This document shows, piece after piece, positions 1-5,936 of a DNA stretch of 5,936 nt. The DNA comes from Gammaproteobacteria bacterium (GTDB lineage Bacteria; Pseudomonadota; Gammaproteobacteria; UBA5335; SLRW01): positions 1 to 5,936 of the forward strand of contig SLLK01000281.1 in assembly GCA_007134115.1 (NCBI GenBank), in the 5' to 3' direction. The notes under the pieces are model-generated. The model saw only the letters and a program-made list of their open reading frames with translations, was not told the DNA's origin and made no database searches. Made by a program: the position numbers and the translations under genes. Numbering within the stretch: position 1 is the first letter of the stretch; every line of letters starts with the position of its first letter.

Positions 1-887
1 ACGTCGACCTCGACTTCGAGGGTGGCGGGGCCGCCGCCGCGGATGACGCCGTTGAGCGGAGCCACGTCACCGTAATCGCGGCCCCAGGCGAGGGTCAGGT
101 GGCGGGTGTCGGGCAACTGGCGATTGGTGGGGTCGAGGTCGATCCAGCCGGCGCCGGGGCAGAACACGGCAACCCAGGCATGGGACGCATCCGCGCCGCG
201 CAGTTTCTCCTGGCCGGGGCCCGCTTCGGTTTCCAGGTAGCCGCTGACGTAACGCGCCGGCAGACCCAGCGCGCGCAGGCAGGCGATCAGCAGGTGCGCG
301 AAGTCCTGGCACACGCCGCGCCGGTGGGCGAACACCTGATCAAGCGGTGTGGCGACCGTGGTGAACAGCGGGTCGTATTCGAACTCGTCGTGGATCTGCT
401 CCATCAATGCGGTTGCCGCTTCCAGCAGCGGTCGGCCGGGGGTAAAGCAGGCCCGTGCGTACTCCGCATAGCCGTCTCCCGGCGCGGCAAAGGGCGAGGC
501 GAGCACGAACTCGCGCGCTTCGAGCAGACTGCTGTCGGTGCCGCGCAAGCTCTGCGCCACGCTTTCCCAGGGTGGTGTGGCGGCCGCATCCAGCGGTGCT
601 CCGGGGGTCAGCTGCACCTCCGAAAGTGCGGTGACTTCAAGCACGGTATGCGCTTTTTGCACGGCGAAGTACGCTACGTGATTGCCGAACACATCTTCAC
701 GCTCGTGTCGGCTGGCCGGTTCCGGGCTGACATACAGGCGGTGGCTGGTGCATTTCTGGCGCGGCGTGGCGCGCGGCCGCATCCGCGCCTCGTTCTGACA
801 CTGGCTCACCGGCTGGGCGTAGCGATAGCGGGTGGTATGCGTGACACGATAATGCATCAGACGCTCGCTCTGCCGGACGTGGGCCAT
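1..887 (-). CDS. Transglutaminase-like cysteine peptidase family protein, 3' end cut by window edge
   Basis: I translated this frame directly: 295 complete codons are open before the window ends. Residues about 12-95 match the bacterial transglutaminase N-terminal beta domain (start motif HYRVTHTTRYRY). Residues about 150-255 form the transglutaminase core. The catalytic triad looks intact: Cys193 in RRGVCQDFAH, His236 in DASHAWV and Asp252 in DLDPTN. The family signature GRDYGDV followed by PLNGVIRGGG lies at 269-286, close to the usual C-terminus, so probably only a few residues are missing. No signal peptide or membrane segment is seen, so the protein is probably cytoplasmic. Such proteins act as thiol peptidases or acyl transferases on amide bonds. 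Beside ATP-grasp ligases the likely role, by inference, is trimming or transferring a ligase-made peptide. The start is uncertain: ATG 887 lies 7 bases after the upstream stop, whereas ATG 857 (MHYRVTH) fits the usual family start. Neither has a strong ribosome site. Confidence 0.93.
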   Translation of the reverse strand, partial: MAHVRQSERLMHYRVTHTTRYRYAQPVSQCQNEARMRPRATPRQKCTSHRLYVSPEPASRHEREDVFGNHVAYFAVQKAHTVLEVTALSEVQLTPGAPLDAAATPPWESVAQSLRGTDSSLLEAREFVLASPFAAPGDGYAEYARACFTPGRPLLEAATALMEQIHDEFEYDPLFTTVATPLDQVFAHRRGVCQDFAHLLIACLRALGLPARYVSGYLETEAGPGQEKLRGADASHAWVAVFCPGAGWIDLDPTNRQLPDTRHLTLAWGRDYGDVAPLNGVIRGGGPATLEVEVD

Positions 888-894
888 GTGGGGC

Positions 895-3372
895 TCATGA
901 CTGGCTCACCCCGGTTGCCTGCAGGTTGACCAGCTGGCGGGTCTGCTGGGTGTCACGCAGGAATTCCTCGGCCAGTTGGTCGGCGGCGATTTCCAGTTGC
1001 TGTTCCAGCTCGGTGGCCAGGCGTCCCAGTGCCGCCGGTTGGTCCAGTGATTCCGGCACGATGCCTTCCAGCAGCCGCCGGGCGGCGAGTACAGGCTGCT
1101 GCGCCACCGGCGTCTGCATCGACGGCTGGTCATGTGTATGCAGCTCGCCGAGATCCTGGTCCAGCCGCACCAGCAACGATGCCACCGAACGCGGATTGCC
1201 CGGTTCATGCAGCAACAGCCGGAGTACGCCGCGTCGACCGTCAAGAAGCACATCCGGACGGCGGTACTGGTTGGGATTGACACCGGCCACGGCAAACAGC
1301 GTCTCCGCCATGTCGAATTCCTGGGTGCTGCCTGCCAGTGGCGCATGGCGCACCAGCATGATGAGTTGCAACGCTCTTTCCAGGCGCAGCCCCAGGCTGA
1401 GCAGGCGGCGTCCGCGGTCGGTCTGCATGCCGTCGAACGACAGGGCGCGCACTGCGGCGATACGCGTGACCAGGTCCTCAAGTCGGGATTGCAGTGTCAG
1501 CAGGCCGTCGCCGGGCTGCGCGGGTCGATTGCCCAGGCTGTTGATCAAGCGCCATGCATCACGGTTGAGGCGATCCTGGGCGGCCCGGGCTGTCCGTTGC
1601 ACCGCCCACAGGTTGAAGGCCAGGCCGCCGGCGATGGCGCTGTCCATGCGTTCACGGATGGCCTCGGCCGGCGCGATACCTTCCTGCGTGGCACCGGCCA
1701 GTTGCAACAGCTGCTGCTGCATGTTGCCGGCGCCATCACCCAGTTCCAGGTGGGCCAGTACGTTCTCGCGCAGAATGCGGGTCTGGGCGTCGGCGCGTTC
1801 CAGATAGCGACCCATCCAGAACAGGTTGTCGGCAATACGCCGGGAGATGGCGCCTTCCTGATGCGGGAACGGCCAGGGCCGCCCGGGCAGGGTGGCTACG
1901 CCTTCCTCGCGCGCCGGTTCCGAGGCAATCACCCACACATCCTTGCTGACGCCGCCGCTGGCCAGTGAGACATCATGGCTGTCAGCGCTGGCACCGGCGC
2001 GGCCGAGGCCGCCGGGCATCACGTACCAGCCATGCTCTTCGGCGACCACGAAAGTGCGTATTTCCAGCGGACGCGGGGACAGCGCCTCGCCGCTGACCAC
2101 GGGCGCGCAGGAACGCTCCACGGGTGTTTCGGCAGTAAAAAGTGCCGGCTTGGCCGCCATGCGTGCGGCCAGCGCTTCGCGTTGCGCGCTGTCAAGCGAG
2201 GCGCCTGTCAGCGTTTCGTGACGACCCCGATCAAGCGCGTGGATCATCAGTTCGGGCAGATGTTGCAACACGTGCTCAAGATGGGCGGCTTCGCCGCACC
2301 ACCAGGCCTGCTGACCCGGTAACCGCAATTCCTCGCCGAGCAGGTGCTGGCACAACGCCGGCAGGAACGGTCGCAACAACGGGCTCTGGGCCACCGATGC
2401 GCCCATGGGATTGACGATGGCCACGCTGCCCGTGCGCGCCATCTGCAACAGCCCGGAGGTGCCCTTCATCGCCTGCCGGTCAAGTTCCAGCGGGTCGCAG
2501 AGCCGGTCGGCCAGCCGTCTGAGCAGCACATGGACCGGTTGCAGTCCACTCAGGGTGCGCAGCCACAACTGGCCATCCTGCACCCGCAGGTCACGCCCCT
2601 CGGCCAGCTGGTAACCCAGAAAATGCGCCAGATAAGCATCCTCGAACCATGTCGGACTACCGGGGCCGGCGCTGAGTAGCGCCGTGGTATAGCTGTCGGC
2701 GTCGCCGGGAGCCAGCCGTGCCAGGCACTCACGCAGGTTCTGAAAGAAGCGGCGGAGGCGGTGGGGATGGGCGTCGCGGAAGACGCTGGGGATGACGCGC
2801 GAAAGTACGATGCGCGATTCCAGGGCATAGCCCATGCCTTCGGGCGTGGCCGTGTGGTCGCCGATCACGCGCAGGGTGCCTTGTCCGTCGCGGGCAAGAT
2901 CGGCGGCGTACAGGTGCAGCCATTGCCCGCCGGGCGGATTCACGCCTGCACAGGGTCGCAGGTATTCCGGGTCAGCGAACACCACTTCGGCGGGCAGCAG
3001 GCCTTGCTGGAGCAATTTCGCGGGGCCATGGATATCGGCCAGCAGGCGATTCATGAGGTCGGCCCGTTGTACCAGGCCCGCCTCCACGTCGCGCCATTCG
3101 CGGCTGTCTATAATGACCGGCACCGGGTCCATGCGCCAGGGCCGGTCGCGGCCCTGGGTGTCGCCGCTGATGCCATAGCTGACGCCCTGGTTGCGCAGAA
3201 TGCGTTCGGTATCCTCGCGGCGTTGCTGCAGGCCGGCCGGACCCAGTCGCGCCAGGGCATGGGCGAGGTAATCCCACGGCGCCCGCACGCTGCCGTCGGC
3301 GCTCAGCATCTCGTCCCGGCGGTGCGGCGCCGGCCTGTAGCTCGCCAGCAGTTCGCGGAGGGGGTCATCCAT
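895..3372 (-). CDS. Fused circularly permuted ATP-grasp / alpha-E protein (COG2308-COG2307 fusion)
   Basis: This 825-residue protein joins the two domain types that the upstream genes encode separately. Residues about 20-485 are a circularly permuted ATP-grasp module: SREWRDVEAGL at 90-100, ATPEGMGYALESR at 175-187, HVLLRR at 281-286, a DPLEL segment near 293-297, VMPGGL at 451-456 and SGGVSKDVW at 472-480. A linker rich in Pro, Gly and charged residues (about 485-507) leads to an alpha-E helical module, about 508-815, marked by ADNLFWMGRYLERAD (514-528), LGLRLERALQ (660-669) and LHEPGNPRSV (721-730). The last 40 residues are Gln/Glu/Leu-rich and look helical, possibly coiled coil. Several ATP-grasp positions differ from the stand-alone paralogue: the Lys of its KPA motif is His378 here, the glycine-rich loop is missing, and its EDN is GDH (171-173). 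The start at 3372 is backed by an AGGAGGG site 6 bases upstream. Family role, predicted only: ATP-dependent amide or peptide ligation. Activity of this copy is doubtful. Confidence 0.95.
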   Translation of the reverse strand: MDDPLRELLASYRPAPHRRDEMLSADGSVRAPWDYLAHALARLGPAGLQQRREDTERILRNQGVSYGISGDTQGRDRPWRMDPVPVIIDSREWRDVEAGLVQRADLMNRLLADIHGPAKLLQQGLLPAEVVFADPEYLRPCAGVNPPGGQWLHLYAADLARDGQGTLRVIGDHTATPEGMGYALESRIVLSRVIPSVFRDAHPHRLRRFFQNLRECLARLAPGDADSYTTALLSAGPGSPTWFEDAYLAHFLGYQLAEGRDLRVQDGQLWLRTLSGLQPVHVLLRRLADRLCDPLELDRQAMKGTSGLLQMARTGSVAIVNPMGASVAQSPLLRPFLPALCQHLLGEELRLPGQQAWWCGEAAHLEHVLQHLPELMIHALDRGRHETLTGASLDSAQREALAARMAAKPALFTAETPVERSCAPVVSGEALSPRPLEIRTFVVAEEHGWYVMPGGLGRAGASADSHDVSLASGGVSKDVWVIASEPAREEGVATLPGRPWPFPHQEGAISRRIADNLFWMGRYLERADAQTRILRENVLAHLELGDGAGNMQQQLLQLAGATQEGIAPAEAIRERMDSAIAGGLAFNLWAVQRTARAAQDRLNRDAWRLINSLGNRPAQPGDGLLTLQSRLEDLVTRIAAVRALSFDGMQTDRGRRLLSLGLRLERALQLIMLVRHAPLAGSTQEFDMAETLFAVAGVNPNQYRRPDVLLDGRRGVLRLLLHEPGNPRSVASLLVRLDQDLGELHTHDQPSMQTPVAQQPVLAARRLLEGIVPESLDQPAALGRLATELEQQLEIAADQLAEEFLRDTQQTRQLVNLQATGVSQS

Positions 3373-3378
3373 GTGTCG

Positions 3379-3385
3379 CCCTCCT
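3379..3385 (-). promoter_or_regulatory. Strong Shine-Dalgarno for the fused ATP-grasp/alpha-E gene
   Basis: The minus strand reads AGGAGGG followed by a 6-base spacer (CGACAC) and the ATG at 3372. It lies in the 47-base gap after the alpha-E stop codon. It is the best ribosome site in the window and fixes the start of the fused gene. The gap shows no convincing hairpin. Confidence 0.85.
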
Positions 3386-3419
3386 GATTCGCCGCGGGTA
3401 CGGCCGTGGGGTCATGGTG

Positions 3420-4403
3420 TCAGGACCGCGTTGCATGGTCGGCCGGAGCGTCGTGTCGTGTCGCCGGGTCCAGCACGAAGTAGGTGCTGGCGATACTGTC
3501 ATGGCACAGCCCAATCTGGCGCTGGAGTTCGTCGATGTATTCGTGCAACTCCGCGCCCGCCGCCGCCAGTGCAATCACGTCGCCCTGCTGGATGGAGCGC
3601 TTGACCCGCGTGACTGTACGCAGCGGGTCTTCGCAGCGCGGCAGATGGTGCAGGCCGCGCTCCACCTCGCCCAGGCAATGCAGTACCGAGCGCGGAAAGG
3701 GCTCATCCTGCAGCAGGAAGCGCAGCACATCCACGCCACGCACCCGGGTGCGTACGTGGCGGCGATACATCTGATAGGCAGTGAGCGACTTGAGCACGCT
3801 CATCCACTGGATGTTATCGAACGGAGTCAGTTCCTCGGGGCGTTCTGCCAGCAGGTCCTCGGAGCGTACGTCGAGAATGCGGGTGGTCATGTCGGCACGC
3901 TCCAGATTGCGGCCCAGCAGCAGGAACTCATAGGCTTCGTCATGGCTCATGGTGCCGCTGAGCAGGCCCGCCATGCGCTGGGAGCCGTCGATGATGCTCG
4001 ACAGATAGGTGTAGCGGTGGCGCCGCGAAACGCCGCTGCTGAGGTTCTCGCGTGCCTGCAGGTAGAGATCGTTGATCAACTCCCACGCTTCGCGGGGCAC
4101 TATATCGCGCGCGGTGCGCAGATTCTCGCGTGCCCGGGCCAGCGAGGAAATGACCGAGCCGCCGTAGTGTGGGTCGCCGAGCAGAAAACGCACCACGCTG
4201 CGCTCATCCATGTCGCGATAGTGTTCGCGGAACAGGGCCTCGGTGCCGGTGATGGCGATCAGCGGTTCCCAGCCAAAGGTGTAGCTGCGGGGCAGGTCGA
4301 GCACCAGGTTGGCGTTAACGGCGACAAAGCGCGCCGTGTTCTCCGCACGCTCCAGATAACGTGCGAACCAGTACATGTTTTCGGCATCGCGTGAGAGCAT
4401 CAT
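3420..4403 (-). CDS. Stand-alone alpha-E domain protein (COG2307, DUF403 family)
   Basis: This 327-residue, wholly alpha-helical protein has the usual length for the family. The hallmark start LSRDAENMYWFARYLERAEN is at residues 3-22. The glutamate/arginine pattern recurs at LARARENLRTARD (88-100) and LLLGRNLERADMTTR (161-175), and DEPFPRSVLHCL is at 233-244. No signal peptide, membrane span or catalytic motif is seen. The family has no established biochemical activity. Its constant pairing with circularly permuted ATP-grasp proteins suggests a partner or accessory enzyme in a cytoplasmic amide-ligation pathway. Its ATG overlaps the upstream TGA by one base (TGATG), which implies translational coupling. 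The protein starts Met-Met; the spacing from the AGAGGAG site (8 bases) favours the first Met. The same domain recurs, more divergent, as the C-terminal half of the next gene. Confidence 0.95.
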   Translation of the reverse strand: MMLSRDAENMYWFARYLERAENTARFVAVNANLVLDLPRSYTFGWEPLIAITGTEALFREHYRDMDERSVVRFLLGDPHYGGSVISSLARARENLRTARDIVPREAWELINDLYLQARENLSSGVSRRHRYTYLSSIIDGSQRMAGLLSGTMSHDEAYEFLLLGRNLERADMTTRILDVRSEDLLAERPEELTPFDNIQWMSVLKSLTAYQMYRRHVRTRVRGVDVLRFLLQDEPFPRSVLHCLGEVERGLHHLPRCEDPLRTVTRVKRSIQQGDVIALAAAGAELHEYIDELQRQIGLCHDSIASTYFVLDPATRHDAPADHATRS

Positions 4404-5854
4404 CAGCGCGGCTCCTCTTCATCCACGATCCACGTGTCCTTGCTGCCGCCGCCCTGGGATGAATTGACGACCAGTGAACCCTTGCGCATGGCCACGCGCG
4501 TCAACCCCCCGGTGGTGACGTTGATTTCGCTGCCACTGAGGATGAATGGCCGCAAATCCAGGTGGCGCGGCTCAGGGCGGCTGTTCACCAGCGTCGGATT
4601 GGTCGACAGGCTCAGTGTGGGCTGGCCGATATAGTTGCGTGGCTCCTTGCGGATGCGGGCCGCCATTTCGCGTTGCTCACGCTTGCTCGACGCCGGCCCC
4701 ACCAGCATGCCGTAGCCGCCGGACTCGTTGGCGGGTTTGACCACCAGTTGACCCAGATTAGCGAGCACGTATTCGCGTTGCTTGGGATCGCTGCACAGGT
4801 AGGTGGGCACATTGGGCAGCATGGGTTCCTGGTCCAGGTAATAGCGAATCATGTCGGGCACGTAGGCGTACACCACCTTGTCGTCGGCCACGCCGCTACC
4901 CGGGGCATTGGCCATCGCCACCTTGCCGGCACGCCAGGACCGCATCAGCCCCGGCACACCCAGTTGCGAGTTCGGGTTGAACGCCTCGGGGTCCAGAAAA
5001 GCGTCGTCGACCCGGCGGTAGATGACGTCTACCCGCTCCAGACCGCCGATGGTACGCATATAGACACAATCATCGTCGGCGACCATCAGGTCGCTGCCCA
5101 TGACCAGGCTGGCGCCCATCTGCTGGGCCAGATAGGTGTGTTCAAAATAGGCCGAGTTGTAAATGCCGGGGGTCAGTACCACGACATTGGGAAAGTCTGC
5201 CGGGCGCGGCGAAATGGAGGCCAGCGTGTCCAGCAATTGCGCCGGGTAGTCGTCCACCGGACGAATGGTCTGGTGCTCAAACAACTCGGGGAACACGCGT
5301 TTCATGACCTGGCGGTTCATCAGCATGTAGGACACACCCGACGGCACGCGCAGGTTGTCTTCCAGCACATACAGCGTGCCGTCGCGGTCGCGCACCAGGT
5401 CCGAGCCGCAGATGTGTGCCCAGATATCCAGTGGTGGCCTCACGCCCATGCACTGTTCGCGAAAGTTGCGTGAGTTGGCCAGCAGTTTGCGCGGGAAGAC
5501 CTTGTCTCGGACGATACGCTGGTCGCCATAAATGTCGGCGATGAACATGTTGAGCGCCTGCACGCGCTGGGCAAGGCCGGCCTCGGTATGCCGCCACTCA
5601 CGGGTGGAAATGACCCGGGGGATGATATCCAGCGGCCAGGCGCGGTCGATGGTTTCGCCTTCGGCATAGACAGTGAACGTGACGCCCATGACCTTGATGG
5701 CCAGTTCGGCAGCATTCTGGCGCGCCTGCAGCTCATCCTCGTCCAGTGCCGCCAGATATTCGGCGAGCACGCGGGCCGCTGCCCGTGGCCCCTGGTTGCC
5801 GATGAGCTCATCCCAGTTTGTGTCGGTCGGATACTTCTGCCAGTCGATGGTCAT
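4403..5854 (-). CDS. Circularly permuted ATP-grasp protein (COG2308, CP_ATPgrasp family)
   Basis: This is a predicted ATP-dependent carboxylate-amine (amide or peptide) ligase; its substrate is unknown. From ATG 5854 it has 483 residues, normal for the stand-alone family. Motifs in order: STREWRHTEAGLAQR (83-97); VLEDNLRVPSG (163-173), whose Glu165/Asn167 are candidates for metal binding; IYRRVDD (278-284); NAPGSG (316-321); VVKPANESGGYGM (371-383), where Lys373 and the glycine-rich loop would bind ATP phosphates; LDLRPF (432-437); GGGSKDTW (468-475). Assigning these residues to ATP-grasp roles is inference, because the fold is permuted. No signal peptide or membrane span is seen, so it is probably cytoplasmic. 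The frame stays open to a GTG at 5884, adding 10 residues (AVTGTNGTG after the start). I prefer ATG 5854 because MTIDWQKYPTDTNWDEL looks like a family N-terminus and because the GTG abuts a -10-like box. A weak GGA site lies at 5861-5863. It is the first gene of the operon. Confidence 0.95.
   Translation of the reverse strand: MTIDWQKYPTDTNWDELIGNQGPRAAARVLAEYLAALDEDELQARQNAAELAIKVMGVTFTVYAEGETIDRAWPLDIIPRVISTREWRHTEAGLAQRVQALNMFIADIYGDQRIVRDKVFPRKLLANSRNFREQCMGVRPPLDIWAHICGSDLVRDRDGTLYVLEDNLRVPSGVSYMLMNRQVMKRVFPELFEHQTIRPVDDYPAQLLDTLASISPRPADFPNVVVLTPGIYNSAYFEHTYLAQQMGASLVMGSDLMVADDDCVYMRTIGGLERVDVIYRRVDDAFLDPEAFNPNSQLGVPGLMRSWRAGKVAMANAPGSGVADDKVVYAYVPDMIRYYLDQEPMLPNVPTYLCSDPKQREYVLANLGQLVVKPANESGGYGMLVGPASSKREQREMAARIRKEPRNYIGQPTLSLSTNPTLVNSRPEPRHLDLRPFILSGSEINVTTGGLTRVAMRKGSLVVNSSQGGGSKDTWIVDEEEPR
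4412..4418 (-). promoter_or_regulatory. Shine-Dalgarno for the alpha-E gene, inside the end of the ATP-grasp gene
   Basis: The minus strand reads AGAGGAG, 8 bases before the ATG at 4403. It lies within the last codons of the ATP-grasp gene (Glu-Glu-Glu-Pro-Arg). Together with the TGATG stop/start overlap it indicates coupled translation of the two proteins, probably at similar levels. Confidence 0.75.
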
Positions 5855-5884
5855 GCCTGTTCCGTTGGTCCCTGTTACCGCCAC

Positions 5885-5914
5885 AGTATAAGGGGGTGGC
5901 GCGGTGCGCGTCTG
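5885..5914 (-). promoter_or_regulatory. Possible sigma70-type promoter of the operon
   Basis: The minus strand carries TATACT (5890-5885), five of six matches to the TATAAT -10 consensus, in otherwise very GC-rich sequence. Eighteen bases upstream is CAGACG (5914-5909), which matches TTGACA only at the central GAC. Transcription would begin near 5878, giving a leader of about 24 bases to the ATG at 5854. The -10 box is persuasive and the -35 is weak, so an activator may be needed. The remaining 22 bases to the window edge include a short AT-rich patch (5924-5930) and nothing else I can name. Confidence 0.45.
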
Positions 5915-5936
5915 CCCGGCATGGAAATTTGGCCAC

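Noticed and set aside
857..898. ATGA overlap at 898, where an ATG overlaps the stop of the fused gene.
   Set aside because: That frame hits a TGA after 13 codons. It is not the frame of the transglutaminase gene.
99..929. Plus-strand open frame of 276 codons across the transglutaminase region.
   Set aside because: The minus strand here encodes an intact transglutaminase core with Cys-His-Asp triad. The plus frame is its in-register antisense shadow.
926..1968. Two overlapping plus-strand frames (926-1807 and 1132-1968) opposite the fused gene.
   Set aside because: Both have Ser/Arg- or Gln/Ala-rich compositions typical of antisense GC-rich coding sequence, and neither has domain-like motifs.
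3365..3415. Minus-strand mini-frame of 16 codons (MTPRPYPRRIRRATHG) between the alpha-E and fused genes, with its stop overlapping the start of the fused gene.
   Set aside because: It has no ribosome site of its own, is Arg/Pro-rich as expected by chance, and the fused gene already has a strong independent Shine-Dalgarno. A leader peptide cannot be excluded but is unsupported.
3414..4394. Plus-strand open frame of 326 codons lying almost exactly antisense to the alpha-E gene.
   Set aside because: Its codons are in register with the minus-strand codons, so a stop could arise only where the real gene uses TTA, CTA or TCA. These codons are rare in this GC-rich sequence, so the frame stays open passively. 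Its product has no recognisable domain.
4562..5473. Plus-strand open frame of 303 codons opposite the stand-alone ATP-grasp gene.
   Set aside because: Same codon-register shadow effect; the minus-strand product has clear family motifs and the plus-strand product does not.
5921..5936. ATG on the plus strand (MEIWP...) that could begin a divergent gene at the right edge.
   Set aside because: Only five codons are visible and no ribosome site precedes it.

Overview
The window is GC-rich, with strongly G/C-biased third codon positions, and is almost entirely coding on the minus strand. It holds one compact operon read right to left: a promoter-like stretch near the right edge, a stand-alone circularly permuted ATP-grasp protein (5854-4403), a stand-alone alpha-E protein (4403-3420), a large fusion of both domain types (3372-895), and a transglutaminase-like cysteine peptidase (887 to beyond position 1). 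Protein style and gene order fit a high-GC proteobacterium, probably a gammaproteobacterium. Nothing in the sequence allows a firmer assignment.

Right edge (5855-5936): a TATACT -10-like box with a poor -35 partner lies just ahead of the first gene. The box argues for the internal ATG at 5854 as the true start rather than the upstream GTG at 5884. Genes 1 and 2 overlap by one base (TGATG), with a good Shine-Dalgarno inside the end of gene 1. Genes 2 and 3 are 47 bases apart, and gene 3 has a near-perfect AGGAGGG ribosome site. Genes 3 and 4 are 7 or 37 bases apart depending on the start chosen for gene 4. No terminator is visible, and the operon runs off the left edge.

This domain set (COG2308 ATP-grasp, COG2307 alpha-E, COG1305-type transglutaminase fold) is a known but biochemically poorly defined association. 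Comparative genomics has predicted that it makes or attaches a small peptide by ATP-dependent amide bond formation, with the transglutaminase-fold protein trimming or transferring it. Here the ATP-grasp/alpha-E pair occurs twice, once as separate proteins and once fused. The stand-alone ATP-grasp keeps the recognisable nucleotide- and metal-binding motifs. The fused copy has lost several of them, which suggests one active ligase and one divergent or structural partner. The long plus-strand open frames are shadows of these genes.
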